The position numbers and the translations under genes were made by a program. Below the pieces are notes generated by a model. That model searched no databases. It had not been told where the DNA came from and worked only from the letters and a program-made list of their open reading frames with translations. A stretch of 64,000 bases of DNA, taken from Cyanobium sp. WAJ14-Wanaka (GTDB lineage: Bacteria; Cyanobacteriota; Cyanobacteriia; PCC-6307; Cyanobiaceae). Below, in pieces: positions 55,032 to 61,986 of this stretch (position 1 is its first letter; each line of letters opens with the position of its first letter). The stretch lies in the NCBI RefSeq assembly GCF_024345375.1, contig NZ_JAGQAZ010000001.1, positions 558,001 to 622,000 of the forward strand, in the 5' to 3' direction.

Positions 55032-56336
55032 ATGGAGCCAAATCACCGCGGGCCCAGGCCAGTTGCCGTAGCCCTGATCGATGGCAACAACTTTTACGCC
55101 TCCTGTGAAGCAGTGGTTGACCCCAGCGTGCTGGGAAGGCCCTTGGTGGTGCTTTCCAACAACGATGGCTGCATTGTTTCCCGCAGTCGCGAAGCCCGCT
55201 CCCTGGGCATCGCCATGGGGGTTCCCTACTTCCAAGTGAAGCGGAGTCTCGAGTGCCAGGGCGTATTGGTGCGCAGCTCCAACTACGCCCTCTACGCCGA
55301 CATGAGCCAGCGGCTGATGGCCACCCTGGAGCGGTGGGTGGAGGAGCTGGAGATCTATTCGATCGATGAGGCCTTCGGCCAACTGCACCGCCCCCAGGGC
55401 GATGGTGATCTCAGCCAATGGGCCCTGCAGCTGCGCCATGCGGTGCAATGCCAACTCGGCCTACCGGTGGCGGTGGGGGTGGCCTCCACCAAGGTGCTGG
55501 CCAAGCTGGCCAACAAGCTCGCCAAGGGGAACCAGGTCCACGGAGGAATCCTTGACCTTGGGGCCATCGACGATCCCGACCCCTATCTAGAGGCGGTAGC
55601 CATCGAAGACGTGTGGGGGATCGGCCGCAAACTCTCTCGCTGGTGCCGGTTGAGGGGCGTTGCCGACGCCAGGGCCCTGCGCGACATGGCCAGCGGCGAA
55701 TTACGGCACAAATGTGGGGTAGTGGGGCTGCGTCTGCAACAGGAGCTGCGGGGCGTGGCCTGTCTGCCACTCACGGTGCTGCCAGCCGCCAAAAGGGAAA
55801 CCTGCGTGAGCCGCAGCTTTGGCCAGCCAATCCGCGAGCTGGGCCAGCTCAGGGAGGCGATCGCCACCTACCTGGCCCGGGCGGCAGAGAAGTTGCGCCA
55901 GCAACGCCAATGCACCGGCATGGTCACGGTGTTTGTACGCAGTAGCCCGTTCAATGGCACGAGCTTCTATAGCCGGGCTGCCACGGTGGGCCTGGCCGTG
56001 CCCAGCAACGACACCGCCGTGTTGCTGGCGGCAGCGCTGCCCCTGGCCGAGCAGCTCTTCCACCCCCACAAACCGCTGCAAAAAGCTGGGGTGCTGATGC
56101 AGCAGCTGGTGGGAGATGGGTTGTTGCAGCACCACCTGCTGGTCTCCTTATCGCCTGAACAACAACGCAAACGGGAGGTTTTGATGGCCACGGTCGATGG
56201 CCTTAACCACCGCTATGGCCAGGGATCGGTGCAATGGGCGGCCTGTGGTCTCAACGCCCCCTGGCGCATGGGCCGATCCCGCCTTTCCAGGGCTGCCACC
56301 ACCAAGCTCGAGGCCATTCCCACCGCCAGGGCCTAG
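55032..56336 (+). CDS. umuC: UmuC, Y-family DNA polymerase (pol V catalytic subunit)
   Basis: 434-residue translesion polymerase. The palm carries VALIDGNNFYASCEAV (first metal Asp) and YSIDEAFGQL (acidic pair), and STKVLAKLANKLAKG and IEDVWGIGRKLSRW lead into the thumb helices. The C-terminus has the DUF4113-like tail (GLNHRYGQGSVQWAACGL, WRMGRSRLSRAATT) of UmuC rather than DinB. ATG 55032 is used. It needs UmuD' for activity in known systems. Confidence 0.95.
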   Translation: MEPNHRGPRPVAVALIDGNNFYASCEAVVDPSVLGRPLVVLSNNDGCIVSRSREARSLGIAMGVPYFQVKRSLECQGVLVRSSNYALYADMSQRLMATLERWVEELEIYSIDEAFGQLHRPQGDGDLSQWALQLRHAVQCQLGLPVAVGVASTKVLAKLANKLAKGNQVHGGILDLGAIDDPDPYLEAVAIEDVWGIGRKLSRWCRLRGVADARALRDMASGELRHKCGVVGLRLQQELRGVACLPLTVLPAAKRETCVSRSFGQPIRELGQLREAIATYLARAAEKLRQQRQCTGMVTVFVRSSPFNGTSFYSRAATVGLAVPSNDTAVLLAAALPLAEQLFHPHKPLQKAGVLMQQLVGDGLLQHHLLVSLSPEQQRKREVLMATVDGLNHRYGQGSVQWAACGLNAPWRMGRSRLSRAATTKLEAIPTARA

Positions 56337-56349
56337 CTGGATAGGGGGC

Positions 56350-56592
56350 TCAAGCGAGGGCCTGCTCGATCATCTCTGCGGTCACAGGGATGGTCTCCAA
56401 CTCATCGGCGTTGTCTAGAAAAGCCTCAAAGGATTCATAACGCCTGATGCAGGGGGAAGCACCCGGGGCAGCGCAGGCTTCAGCCCAGGTGCCAGCCTCA
56501 GGCTTGACGGCCAAGTAGCCAGCAAGGGCTTCCTCAAGATCGCCGCCATCGCCGATGCCTTCTCCGTGCCAGAGCACCTCAAAAAAGGCCAC
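56350..56592 (-). CDS. Unknown 80-aa acidic protein
   Basis: Starts MAFFEVLWHGEGIGDGGDLE and is Glu/Ala-rich with one Cys pair (EACAAPGASPCIRRYESFEA). It ends as a helix (DELETIPVTAEMIEQALA). No membrane segment or signal is seen. It resembles short conserved picocyanobacterial proteins of unknown function. It is convergent with umuC, 13 bases apart. Confidence 0.6.
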   Translation of the reverse strand: MAFFEVLWHGEGIGDGGDLEEALAGYLAVKPEAGTWAEACAAPGASPCIRRYESFEAFLDNADELETIPVTAEMIEQALA

Positions 56593-56731
56593 AATTAAAG
56601 CTGATCAATAGAACCAAATGGTAGCCAGCAACGGGCGTTAAACCGCCCGCAGAAATACGGTTCTCCGTGCCCAGCGACACATCCCAAGCGCATAGATCGC
56701 GGTCAAGCTGGTGCTGTTGAAGTTGATATCC

Positions 56732-57001
56732 ATGCGCGACGTTGTTTTTGATTTACACAGTGAGGAGCCGGGTCAGCTGAGGGCCTCCGCCCAGTTAATG
56801 GCTTCCACCCAGTTAATTGTGGCTGCCACATATCCCAGGATTGAAATCGAAGCGGCATCCCTCGAAGAACTGCAGGAAGAAGCCCGCGATGCCCTGATGC
56901 ACCAACTGGGTGCCGCTTCAAACGCCTACAGGGTGCGACTAAACCGCAAAAGTCACTCGCCCCGCAGGTCGCCAGCCGCAGCCTGCACCACCTCTGCATA
57001 G
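56732..57001 (+). CDS. Unknown, possibly HicB-like small protein
   Basis: 89 residues from ATG 56732 (MRDVVFDLHSEEPGQLRASA). Beta strands then a helix: TQLIVAATYPRIEIEAASLE, ELQEEARDALMHQLGAASNA, YRVRL. This is vaguely like the single-domain HicB/partial RNase-H fold, but no toxin partner is adjacent and I do not claim it. The last 49 bases overlap the convergent dnaG. A hairpin (CGGGCG-TTAAAC-CGCCCG at 56632-56649) lies 80 bases upstream. Confidence 0.5.
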   Translation: MRDVVFDLHSEEPGQLRASAQLMASTQLIVAATYPRIEIEAASLEELQEEARDALMHQLGAASNAYRVRLNRKSHSPRRSPAAACTTSA

Positions 57002-59061
57002 CCGGCCCGGCGTCGGGCATCCAATTCCTCGAGGTAACGCCGTTCTTTGTAATAGAGCTCCTGAAAGCGCAGGGCGTCGCCATTTAGCTCTGCAAAGAGT
57101 CCTTCGATGCGGTTCTCCATGTCGCTCACCGGTGCCAGGCCGGATGGGGCTGCATGGGCCTCCTGCTTCTCGGTTTCCAGTAGCCGGGCGATGCAGCGCT
57201 CCAGGGTTTCCAAGCGCTGGCTGCTCCAGGCATCAAGCAGGTGGCGACATCGTTTCAGGCTGCGCTGGCGCTCTAAGGCCGCCGTGGCCCCCCGCAACTG
57301 CAGCAGGGGCTGGCTCAAGGCCATGCGCTGCAGCTCATTGGGTTCCAAAAGGGGCGTCAGACGGCTGAGCAGGGCGCTCTGCTCCACCAGCAATTGGTCG
57401 CTGAGCAGGTTGGGGAGATCCAGGTCCGCCAGCTCGTCACCGGGATCGCCACCCCGGTTGATCGCCTCAATGCGACCTGGGCCAAGGTTGTCCTCCTCAA
57501 GGCCACTGATCGCCGCCCAGAGCAAGCGGTGGTGCTGGAGGGCAAAATCCTCCACATCCCGTTGGCGCAATTCCCGGCGAATCGCAGGGCGATGGCTGGG
57601 GCAGTGCAAATAAAGCCGGAGCAGTTCAGCTTCAGCCCGCTCCCGCAGGCCGGCTTCTCCAGGCTGTTCCCATTTTTGAGAGCGGCCATGCCACCTCTGG
57701 CCCTTGACCTGTTGACGCAGGTCATCTTCGAGCTGCAGGGCCATGCGGGCCTGGCCGCCGGATAGGCGTTCCGCCACCCGCTGCAGGTAGTGGCTGCGAA
57801 CGGCGCTCTGGGGCAGCTTGCCAAGCAGCACCACCAAGCTGGATACGGCCTGCTGAAACTGATCGGCCTTAGCCAAATCACGATCGGCCAGCACCTGCTC
57901 GATCTGCCAATCCAGCCACAGCGGCGCCTGATCCAGTAGGGAGCGGTAATCACCAGCGCCGTGGTCCTTGAGGAATTCATCGGGATCCTTTCCCGATGGC
58001 AAATGGAGCACCCTCAGCTCCAATTGGCCCTGTAAGGCCAGCTGTTCCACCTCGCCAATGGCCCGCTGGGCCGCCCGCACCCCGGCCCCATCACTGTCGA
58101 AATTGAGGATCAGCCTTCGACCTTCGCAGCAACGGCAGAGCTGGGTGATCTGCTGGCTACTGAGGGCAGTGCCCAGGGAGGCCACGGCATTGGTAATGCC
58201 GGCGGCGTGCAGGGCAATCACATCGAAATAGCCCTCCACCACCACGGCCCGATCGTCCTTGCGAATCGCACTGGCGGCCCGTTCCAGGCCGAATAGGTTC
58301 TTACCCTTTTCAAATACCTCGGTCTCGGGGGAATTGAGGTATTTAGGCTCACCGCCATCGAGGCTGCGGCCGCCAAAACCAATCACCCGGCCCTGGCGGT
58401 CCCTGATCGGCACCATCACCCGGTGCCGAAAACGGTCGTAAAAACCCTGGCTGGTCTCACCGGAGCGGGCCTTACGGGGCACCGCCAGACCCGCCGCCTC
58501 CAGGAGCTCAGGTCCCAAGCTGTGCACCTGCTGCAGATGGTTGAGCAGGCCATCCCACTGGTCGGGGGCGTAGCCCAACTCAAAGGCCTCCAGGGTTGCT
58601 TCGCTCAGACCTCGGGCCTCCCGCAGGTAGGCCAGGGCACCGGCCCCCTCCGGACTGCGCAGCTGGCCCCGAAACCAACCTGCCGCCAGGGTCAGAACCC
58701 TGTGCAGCTGCTCCCGTCGGGAGAGTTGCTTGCGCAGCCGTTCCTGCTGGGGGCCATCGAGGGTTTCGATCGGCAGTTGGTACTTGCGGGCCAGCTCCAG
58801 CACCACGTCGCTGAAGCTGTTGCGCTGAAGCTCCATCAAAAACTTGATGGAGTTGCCGCCGGCACCACAGGAAAAGCAGTAGTAGAACTGCTTGGCCGGA
58901 GAAACCGTCATTGACGGTGAGGTGTCGTCGTGGAAGGGGCAAATCCCGACGTACTCCCGTCCCTTTTTCTTGAGCACCACGTGCTCGCCCACCACATCAA
59001 CGATGTCAGCACGTTCCTTGACGGCCTCAATCGTGCGGGGGTGGAGACGGGGCAAGCTCAA
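56953..59061 (-). CDS. dnaG: DNA primase DnaG
   Basis: 702-residue primase. The N-terminal zinc-binding domain has CPFHDDTSPSMTVS and YYCFSCGAGG. The RNA polymerase core/Toprim has FYDRFRHRVMVPIRDRQGRV, VVEGYFDVIALHAAGI and LNFDSDGAGVRAA. The C-terminal helicase-binding region is long and Gln/Leu-rich (about 430 onward). Start GTG/ATG is at 59061. Divergent from an EamA transporter. Confidence 0.97.
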   Translation of the reverse strand: MSLPRLHPRTIEAVKERADIVDVVGEHVVLKKKGREYVGICPFHDDTSPSMTVSPAKQFYYCFSCGAGGNSIKFLMELQRNSFSDVVLELARKYQLPIETLDGPQQERLRKQLSRREQLHRVLTLAAGWFRGQLRSPEGAGALAYLREARGLSEATLEAFELGYAPDQWDGLLNHLQQVHSLGPELLEAAGLAVPRKARSGETSQGFYDRFRHRVMVPIRDRQGRVIGFGGRSLDGGEPKYLNSPETEVFEKGKNLFGLERAASAIRKDDRAVVVEGYFDVIALHAAGITNAVASLGTALSSQQITQLCRCCEGRRLILNFDSDGAGVRAAQRAIGEVEQLALQGQLELRVLHLPSGKDPDEFLKDHGAGDYRSLLDQAPLWLDWQIEQVLADRDLAKADQFQQAVSSLVVLLGKLPQSAVRSHYLQRVAERLSGGQARMALQLEDDLRQQVKGQRWHGRSQKWEQPGEAGLRERAEAELLRLYLHCPSHRPAIRRELRQRDVEDFALQHHRLLWAAISGLEEDNLGPGRIEAINRGGDPGDELADLDLPNLLSDQLLVEQSALLSRLTPLLEPNELQRMALSQPLLQLRGATAALERQRSLKRCRHLLDAWSSQRLETLERCIARLLETEKQEAHAAPSGLAPVSDMENRIEGLFAELNGDALRFQELYYKERRYLEELDARRRAGYAEVVQAAAGDLRGE

Positions 59062-59113
59062 AGGCGATCAACCAAGCGAGGCAGGCCCGGATTCTGACCG
59101 GCGTCGCCTGGCC

Positions 59114-59989
59114 ATGCTGCACATGGTGGCCAGCGCCTTCAGCTTCAGCCTGATGAGCCTCTGCGTAAAACAAGTGGGCACGCGAATTCCGGCGGCGGAA
59201 GTGGTGCTTGCCCGCAGCCTGTTGAGTGTGGTGTTGAGCTGGTGGTTGCTAAAGCGGGCGGCCATATCGCCCTGGGGAAATCGCAGGGGCCTGCTGGTTT
59301 GGCGCGGATGCGTAGGTACGGGAGCGCTGTTGTGCGTTTACAGCGCCCTTGCCAGCCTGCCCCTGGCCTCTGCCACGGTTTTGCAGTACCTCTATCCGAC
59401 CTTTACGGGGGTGCTGGCCTGGGTGGGTCTTCGGGAACACCTCAGCAAGCGGTTGGTGGCGGCCATTGCCATCGGCTGGCTGGGCGTGCTGATAGTGGCC
59501 CAGCCGGCGACCCTGTTTGGCGGCTCCATGCCCCTACCGCTCATACCGGTTTTAGTTGGCATCTGTGGCGCCCTCCTAACGGCCATTGCCTACGTGAGCG
59601 TGCGCTCCCTGGCCAACACCGAGCACCCTCTTGTGGTGGTGTTCTATTTCCCCCTGGTTGCCCTGCCGATGAGCATCCCGCTGGTCTGGCTGGATCCGGT
59701 TCTGCCCACCCCTGTGGAGCTGATCTGGCTGGTGGGAGTAGGCCTTTTCACCCAGATCGGCCAGGTGTACCTGACCCGCGGAATCATGGCCCTGCCGGCG
59801 GCCAGGGCCACCGCCATCAGCTACGTGCAAGTAATTTTTGCTGGCCTATGGGGCTGGATCGTGTTTGGGGAAACAATCAACCGGTGGACCATCACCGGCG
59901 CGCTGCTGGTGATGGCTGCCACCCTGATCAGCCTGAGCAGTCCCCACCGCCCCGCCAACGGCGAACTCAAACCGGCAGGGGATCGGTGA
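59114..59989 (+). CDS. EamA/DMT family transporter
   Basis: 291-residue transporter with ten hydrophobic helices in two EamA repeats, beginning MLHMVASAFSFSLMSLCVKQ. The first repeat is near ALCVYSALASLPLASATVLQ and the second near FTQIGQVYLTRGIMALPAAR. The substrate is unknown (drug/metabolite superfamily). ATG 59114 is preferred because the open frame further upstream (to 58892) lies antisense to dnaG. Overlaps the convergent lipoprotein gene by 23 bases. Confidence 0.87.
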   Translation: MLHMVASAFSFSLMSLCVKQVGTRIPAAEVVLARSLLSVVLSWWLLKRAAISPWGNRRGLLVWRGCVGTGALLCVYSALASLPLASATVLQYLYPTFTGVLAWVGLREHLSKRLVAAIAIGWLGVLIVAQPATLFGGSMPLPLIPVLVGICGALLTAIAYVSVRSLANTEHPLVVVFYFPLVALPMSIPLVWLDPVLPTPVELIWLVGVGLFTQIGQVYLTRGIMALPAARATAISYVQVIFAGLWGWIVFGETINRWTITGALLVMAATLISLSSPHRPANGELKPAGDR

Positions 59990-60461
59990 TCCATTGCTGG
60001 TTGCCTTTGTTTGGGCTGTCAGTTTCGGGAGTTAGGGGATCCTGATCGCCACGGGGTCGGGCCAAACGCCAGCTCTGGCCGCGCTCACCCCGCTGCAGAT
60101 AAATCTCGAAGGGGCTATCAACCCGCACGGGGTCGCCGGGAAGGCGCCAATCAAATTGGCCCTCCACCCGCACGCCCCGGCCAGCACCGATGGCCAGGCC
60201 CTGCCGTTGCTCGACCCTTACCCGGCTCACCTCTGGGCTGCCAGGGGGTTTCACCTGAAGCGCTTCGGAAATATCGGCCTGGGTCAGTTCTATCTGGAGC
60301 TTCAAAGCGCTCTGCACCACTGCAGTTGGCGGCTGGGAGCGACCATCGCAGCCAGCCAAACCCAGGGCCAGCCCGAGGTAGAGCAGCCATGCCACCACAA
60401 CGGCCAGGAGCCGGGCCTGGGGGCTGGAGCGCTGGGCAGGATCGGCTACGGAGTGCAGCAT
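59967..60461 (-). CDS. Putative lipoprotein, unknown function
   Basis: 164-residue protein with a signal helix (ARLLAVVVAWLLYLGLALGL) and a lipobox LAGC (Cys38). The mature part is a beta-rich domain (LKLQIELTQADISEALQVKP, VRVEQRQGLAIGAGRGVRVE, DSPFEIYLQRGERGQSWRLA). ATG 60461 is used because the signal starts close to it. The frame to 60644 is antisense to ruvA. Its start faces the ruvA ATG (60483) with only 21 bases between. No family recognised. Confidence 0.72.
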   Translation of the reverse strand: MLHSVADPAQRSSPQARLLAVVVAWLLYLGLALGLAGCDGRSQPPTAVVQSALKLQIELTQADISEALQVKPPGSPEVSRVRVEQRQGLAIGAGRGVRVEGQFDWRLPGDPVRVDSPFEIYLQRGERGQSWRLARPRGDQDPLTPETDSPNKGNQQWITDPLPV

Positions 60462-60482
60462 GGGGAGCCATTCACTGCTCCC

Positions 60483-61145
60483 ATGATCGGCTGGCTGCAA
60501 GGCGAACTGGCTGATCCGTGGCAGCTCGACAAGCGTTACGGGCTCCAACTGCGCTGCCAAGGGGTGGGCTACGACGTGCTGATCACCCAGAGGCAGTGGC
60601 TGAAATTGCCCCCAGCGGGAACAAACCTCAGCCTCCATATCCACCCCTCAATCCGGGAAGACGCCTGGACCCTATTTGGATTTGGCGAACGCCACGAGCG
60701 GGATTTATTTCGCGAACTAGTAGCCGTAAGTGGGGTTGGCCCACAGATGGCCATGGGCCTCTTGGGAACCCTGGAGCCGGCTGTCCTGATCAAGGCAATC
60801 GTCCATGCCGACCTGCGCCAGTTGACCCAGGCGCCTGGGGTCGGCAAGCGCACGGCCGAGCGACTCGCGGTGGAGCTGCGCACAAAACTGCAACAGAGAT
60901 ATGCGGCATCACTCGATCCCTCGGGGCCTGAAGGCTTCGGCGGCGAGGCAGAAATTAGCGACGGTTCGGGCCCGGAGGGGAGCGATCGCGAGGCAGTGCA
61001 AATAACCCTGGGCGCCCTGGGCTACGAGGTGCTGGAAATCCACCGCGCCATCAGGGCCGTGGCGGGCATGGGCCTAACGGAAGCCCCGACTGCCGATGAT
61101 TGGATTCGCGAATGCCTGCGCTGGCTTTCTCGCGAAGTGGCTTGA
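60483..61145 (+). CDS. ruvA: Holliday junction branch migration protein RuvA
   Basis: 220-residue DNA-binding subunit that loads the RuvB motor on Holliday junctions. It starts MIGWLQGELADPWQLDKRYG with domain I, then helix-hairpin-helix motifs LVAVSGVGPQMAMGLLG and LTQAPGVGKRTAERLAVELR, and C-terminal domain III (ITLGALGYEVLEIHRAI). An acidic linker separates domains II and III. RuvB is not in the window. Confidence 0.95.
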   Translation: MIGWLQGELADPWQLDKRYGLQLRCQGVGYDVLITQRQWLKLPPAGTNLSLHIHPSIREDAWTLFGFGERHERDLFRELVAVSGVGPQMAMGLLGTLEPAVLIKAIVHADLRQLTQAPGVGKRTAERLAVELRTKLQQRYAASLDPSGPEGFGGEAEISDGSGPEGSDREAVQITLGALGYEVLEIHRAIRAVAGMGLTEAPTADDWIRECLRWLSREVA

Positions 61146-61221
61146 CCGCTGGACGTTAAGATGTTGCATTGCACCGTAGGTTCCCGAAACGGGGCCCAGC
61201 CTGCGTTTTCTTTCCCAGCCC

Positions 61222-61491
61222 ATGCCGCTCACCATCACCCAAAAGCAGGAACTGATCAACGGCCACCAAACCCACGGCACCGACACGGGTTCGGTCGAGG
61301 TTCAGGTGGCCATGCTCAGCGAGCGGGTAACCCAGTTGACTGGCCATCTGCAGAAGAACAAGCACGACTTCTCCTCCCGCCAGGGGCTGCTCAAGATGAT
61401 TGGCCGCCGCAAGCGCCTGCTCGGCTACCTGCGGGGCATCAGCCAGGAGCGCTACTCCAAGTTGATCAGCAAGCTGGGCATCCGCGGCTGA
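61222..61491 (+). CDS. rpsO: 30S ribosomal protein S15
   Basis: 89-residue S15: [71 protein letters not shown]. The length and signature are standard. It follows ruvA by about 75 bases and precedes the Pam68-like gene. Confidence 0.98.
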   Translation: MPLTITQKQELINGHQTHGTDTGSVEVQVAMLSERVTQLTGHLQKNKHDFSSRQGLLKMIGRRKRLLGYLRGISQERYSKLISKLGIRG

Positions 61492-61512
61492 TCCCTCCCC
61501 GGAGTTCTGGCA

Positions 61513-61986
61513 ATGGCCGGCAAAGGCATGGCAGGTAAAGGCATCGGAGCTACTGGCACCGGTGCCAGTAAGTCGGCACCAAAAACAAGTAAGGCACCCA
61601 AATCCCTTGGCCCTGCAAAGGCCAGGCGCCAGCCCGGTATTCCCGATGCAGTGGCGAATCGCATGGCTAGACGCATTGCCATCGCCACTGGCATCCCCAC
61701 CTTGATGGGTATGGGGGTCTTTATCGGCAGTTACCTGCTGGTTACCCGCCAAATCGTTGAATTGTCCACAGGCGTAACCCTGACGGCATCGGGGGGATGT
61801 TTTTTGCTGGGTGTCCTTGGCCTCAGCTATGGAGTGCTCTCCGCCAGCTGGGAGGCCGAGCCAGGGACCCTTCTAGGAAGCGAACAAATCGGTGTGAACA
61901 TCAGCCGAATCCGAGGCTCAATTCGGGCCATGAGAGATCCTTCAAGGCCCAATCCAGCTTCTATGCCGAAGCCAGAAGACCGCTAG
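61513..61986 (+). CDS. Pam68-like protein (DUF3464), PSII assembly
   Basis: 157-residue membrane protein. A Gly/Ser/Lys-rich basic N-terminus is followed by PDAVANRMARRIAIATGIPT, then two hydrophobic helices (LMGMGVFIGSYLLV and TLTASGGCFLLGVLGLSYGV) and SWEAEPGTLLGSEQIGVNI, the DUF3464 signature. The plant homologue PAM68 aids CP47 synthesis and PSII assembly. Its stop overlaps the convergent dnaE stop by 4 bases. Confidence 0.9.
   Translation: MAGKGMAGKGIGATGTGASKSAPKTSKAPKSLGPAKARRQPGIPDAVANRMARRIAIATGIPTLMGMGVFIGSYLLVTRQIVELSTGVTLTASGGCFLLGVLGLSYGVLSASWEAEPGTLLGSEQIGVNISRIRGSIRAMRDPSRPNPASMPKPEDR

Noticed and set aside
56632-56649. Hairpin CGGGCG-TTAAAC-CGCCCG upstream of the 89-aa unknown gene
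   Set aside because: It has no T-run, so it is not a terminator, and there is no leader structure to support a riboswitch.
56732-57001. HicAB toxin-antitoxin system
   Set aside because: The HicB resemblance is faint and no HicA-like mRNA interferase gene is adjacent.
59242-60045. 267-codon frame in another phase of the EamA transporter gene
   Set aside because: It shares the strand with the EamA gene, is Gly/Pro/Arg-rich, and ends in the convergent lipoprotein gene. It is a shadow.
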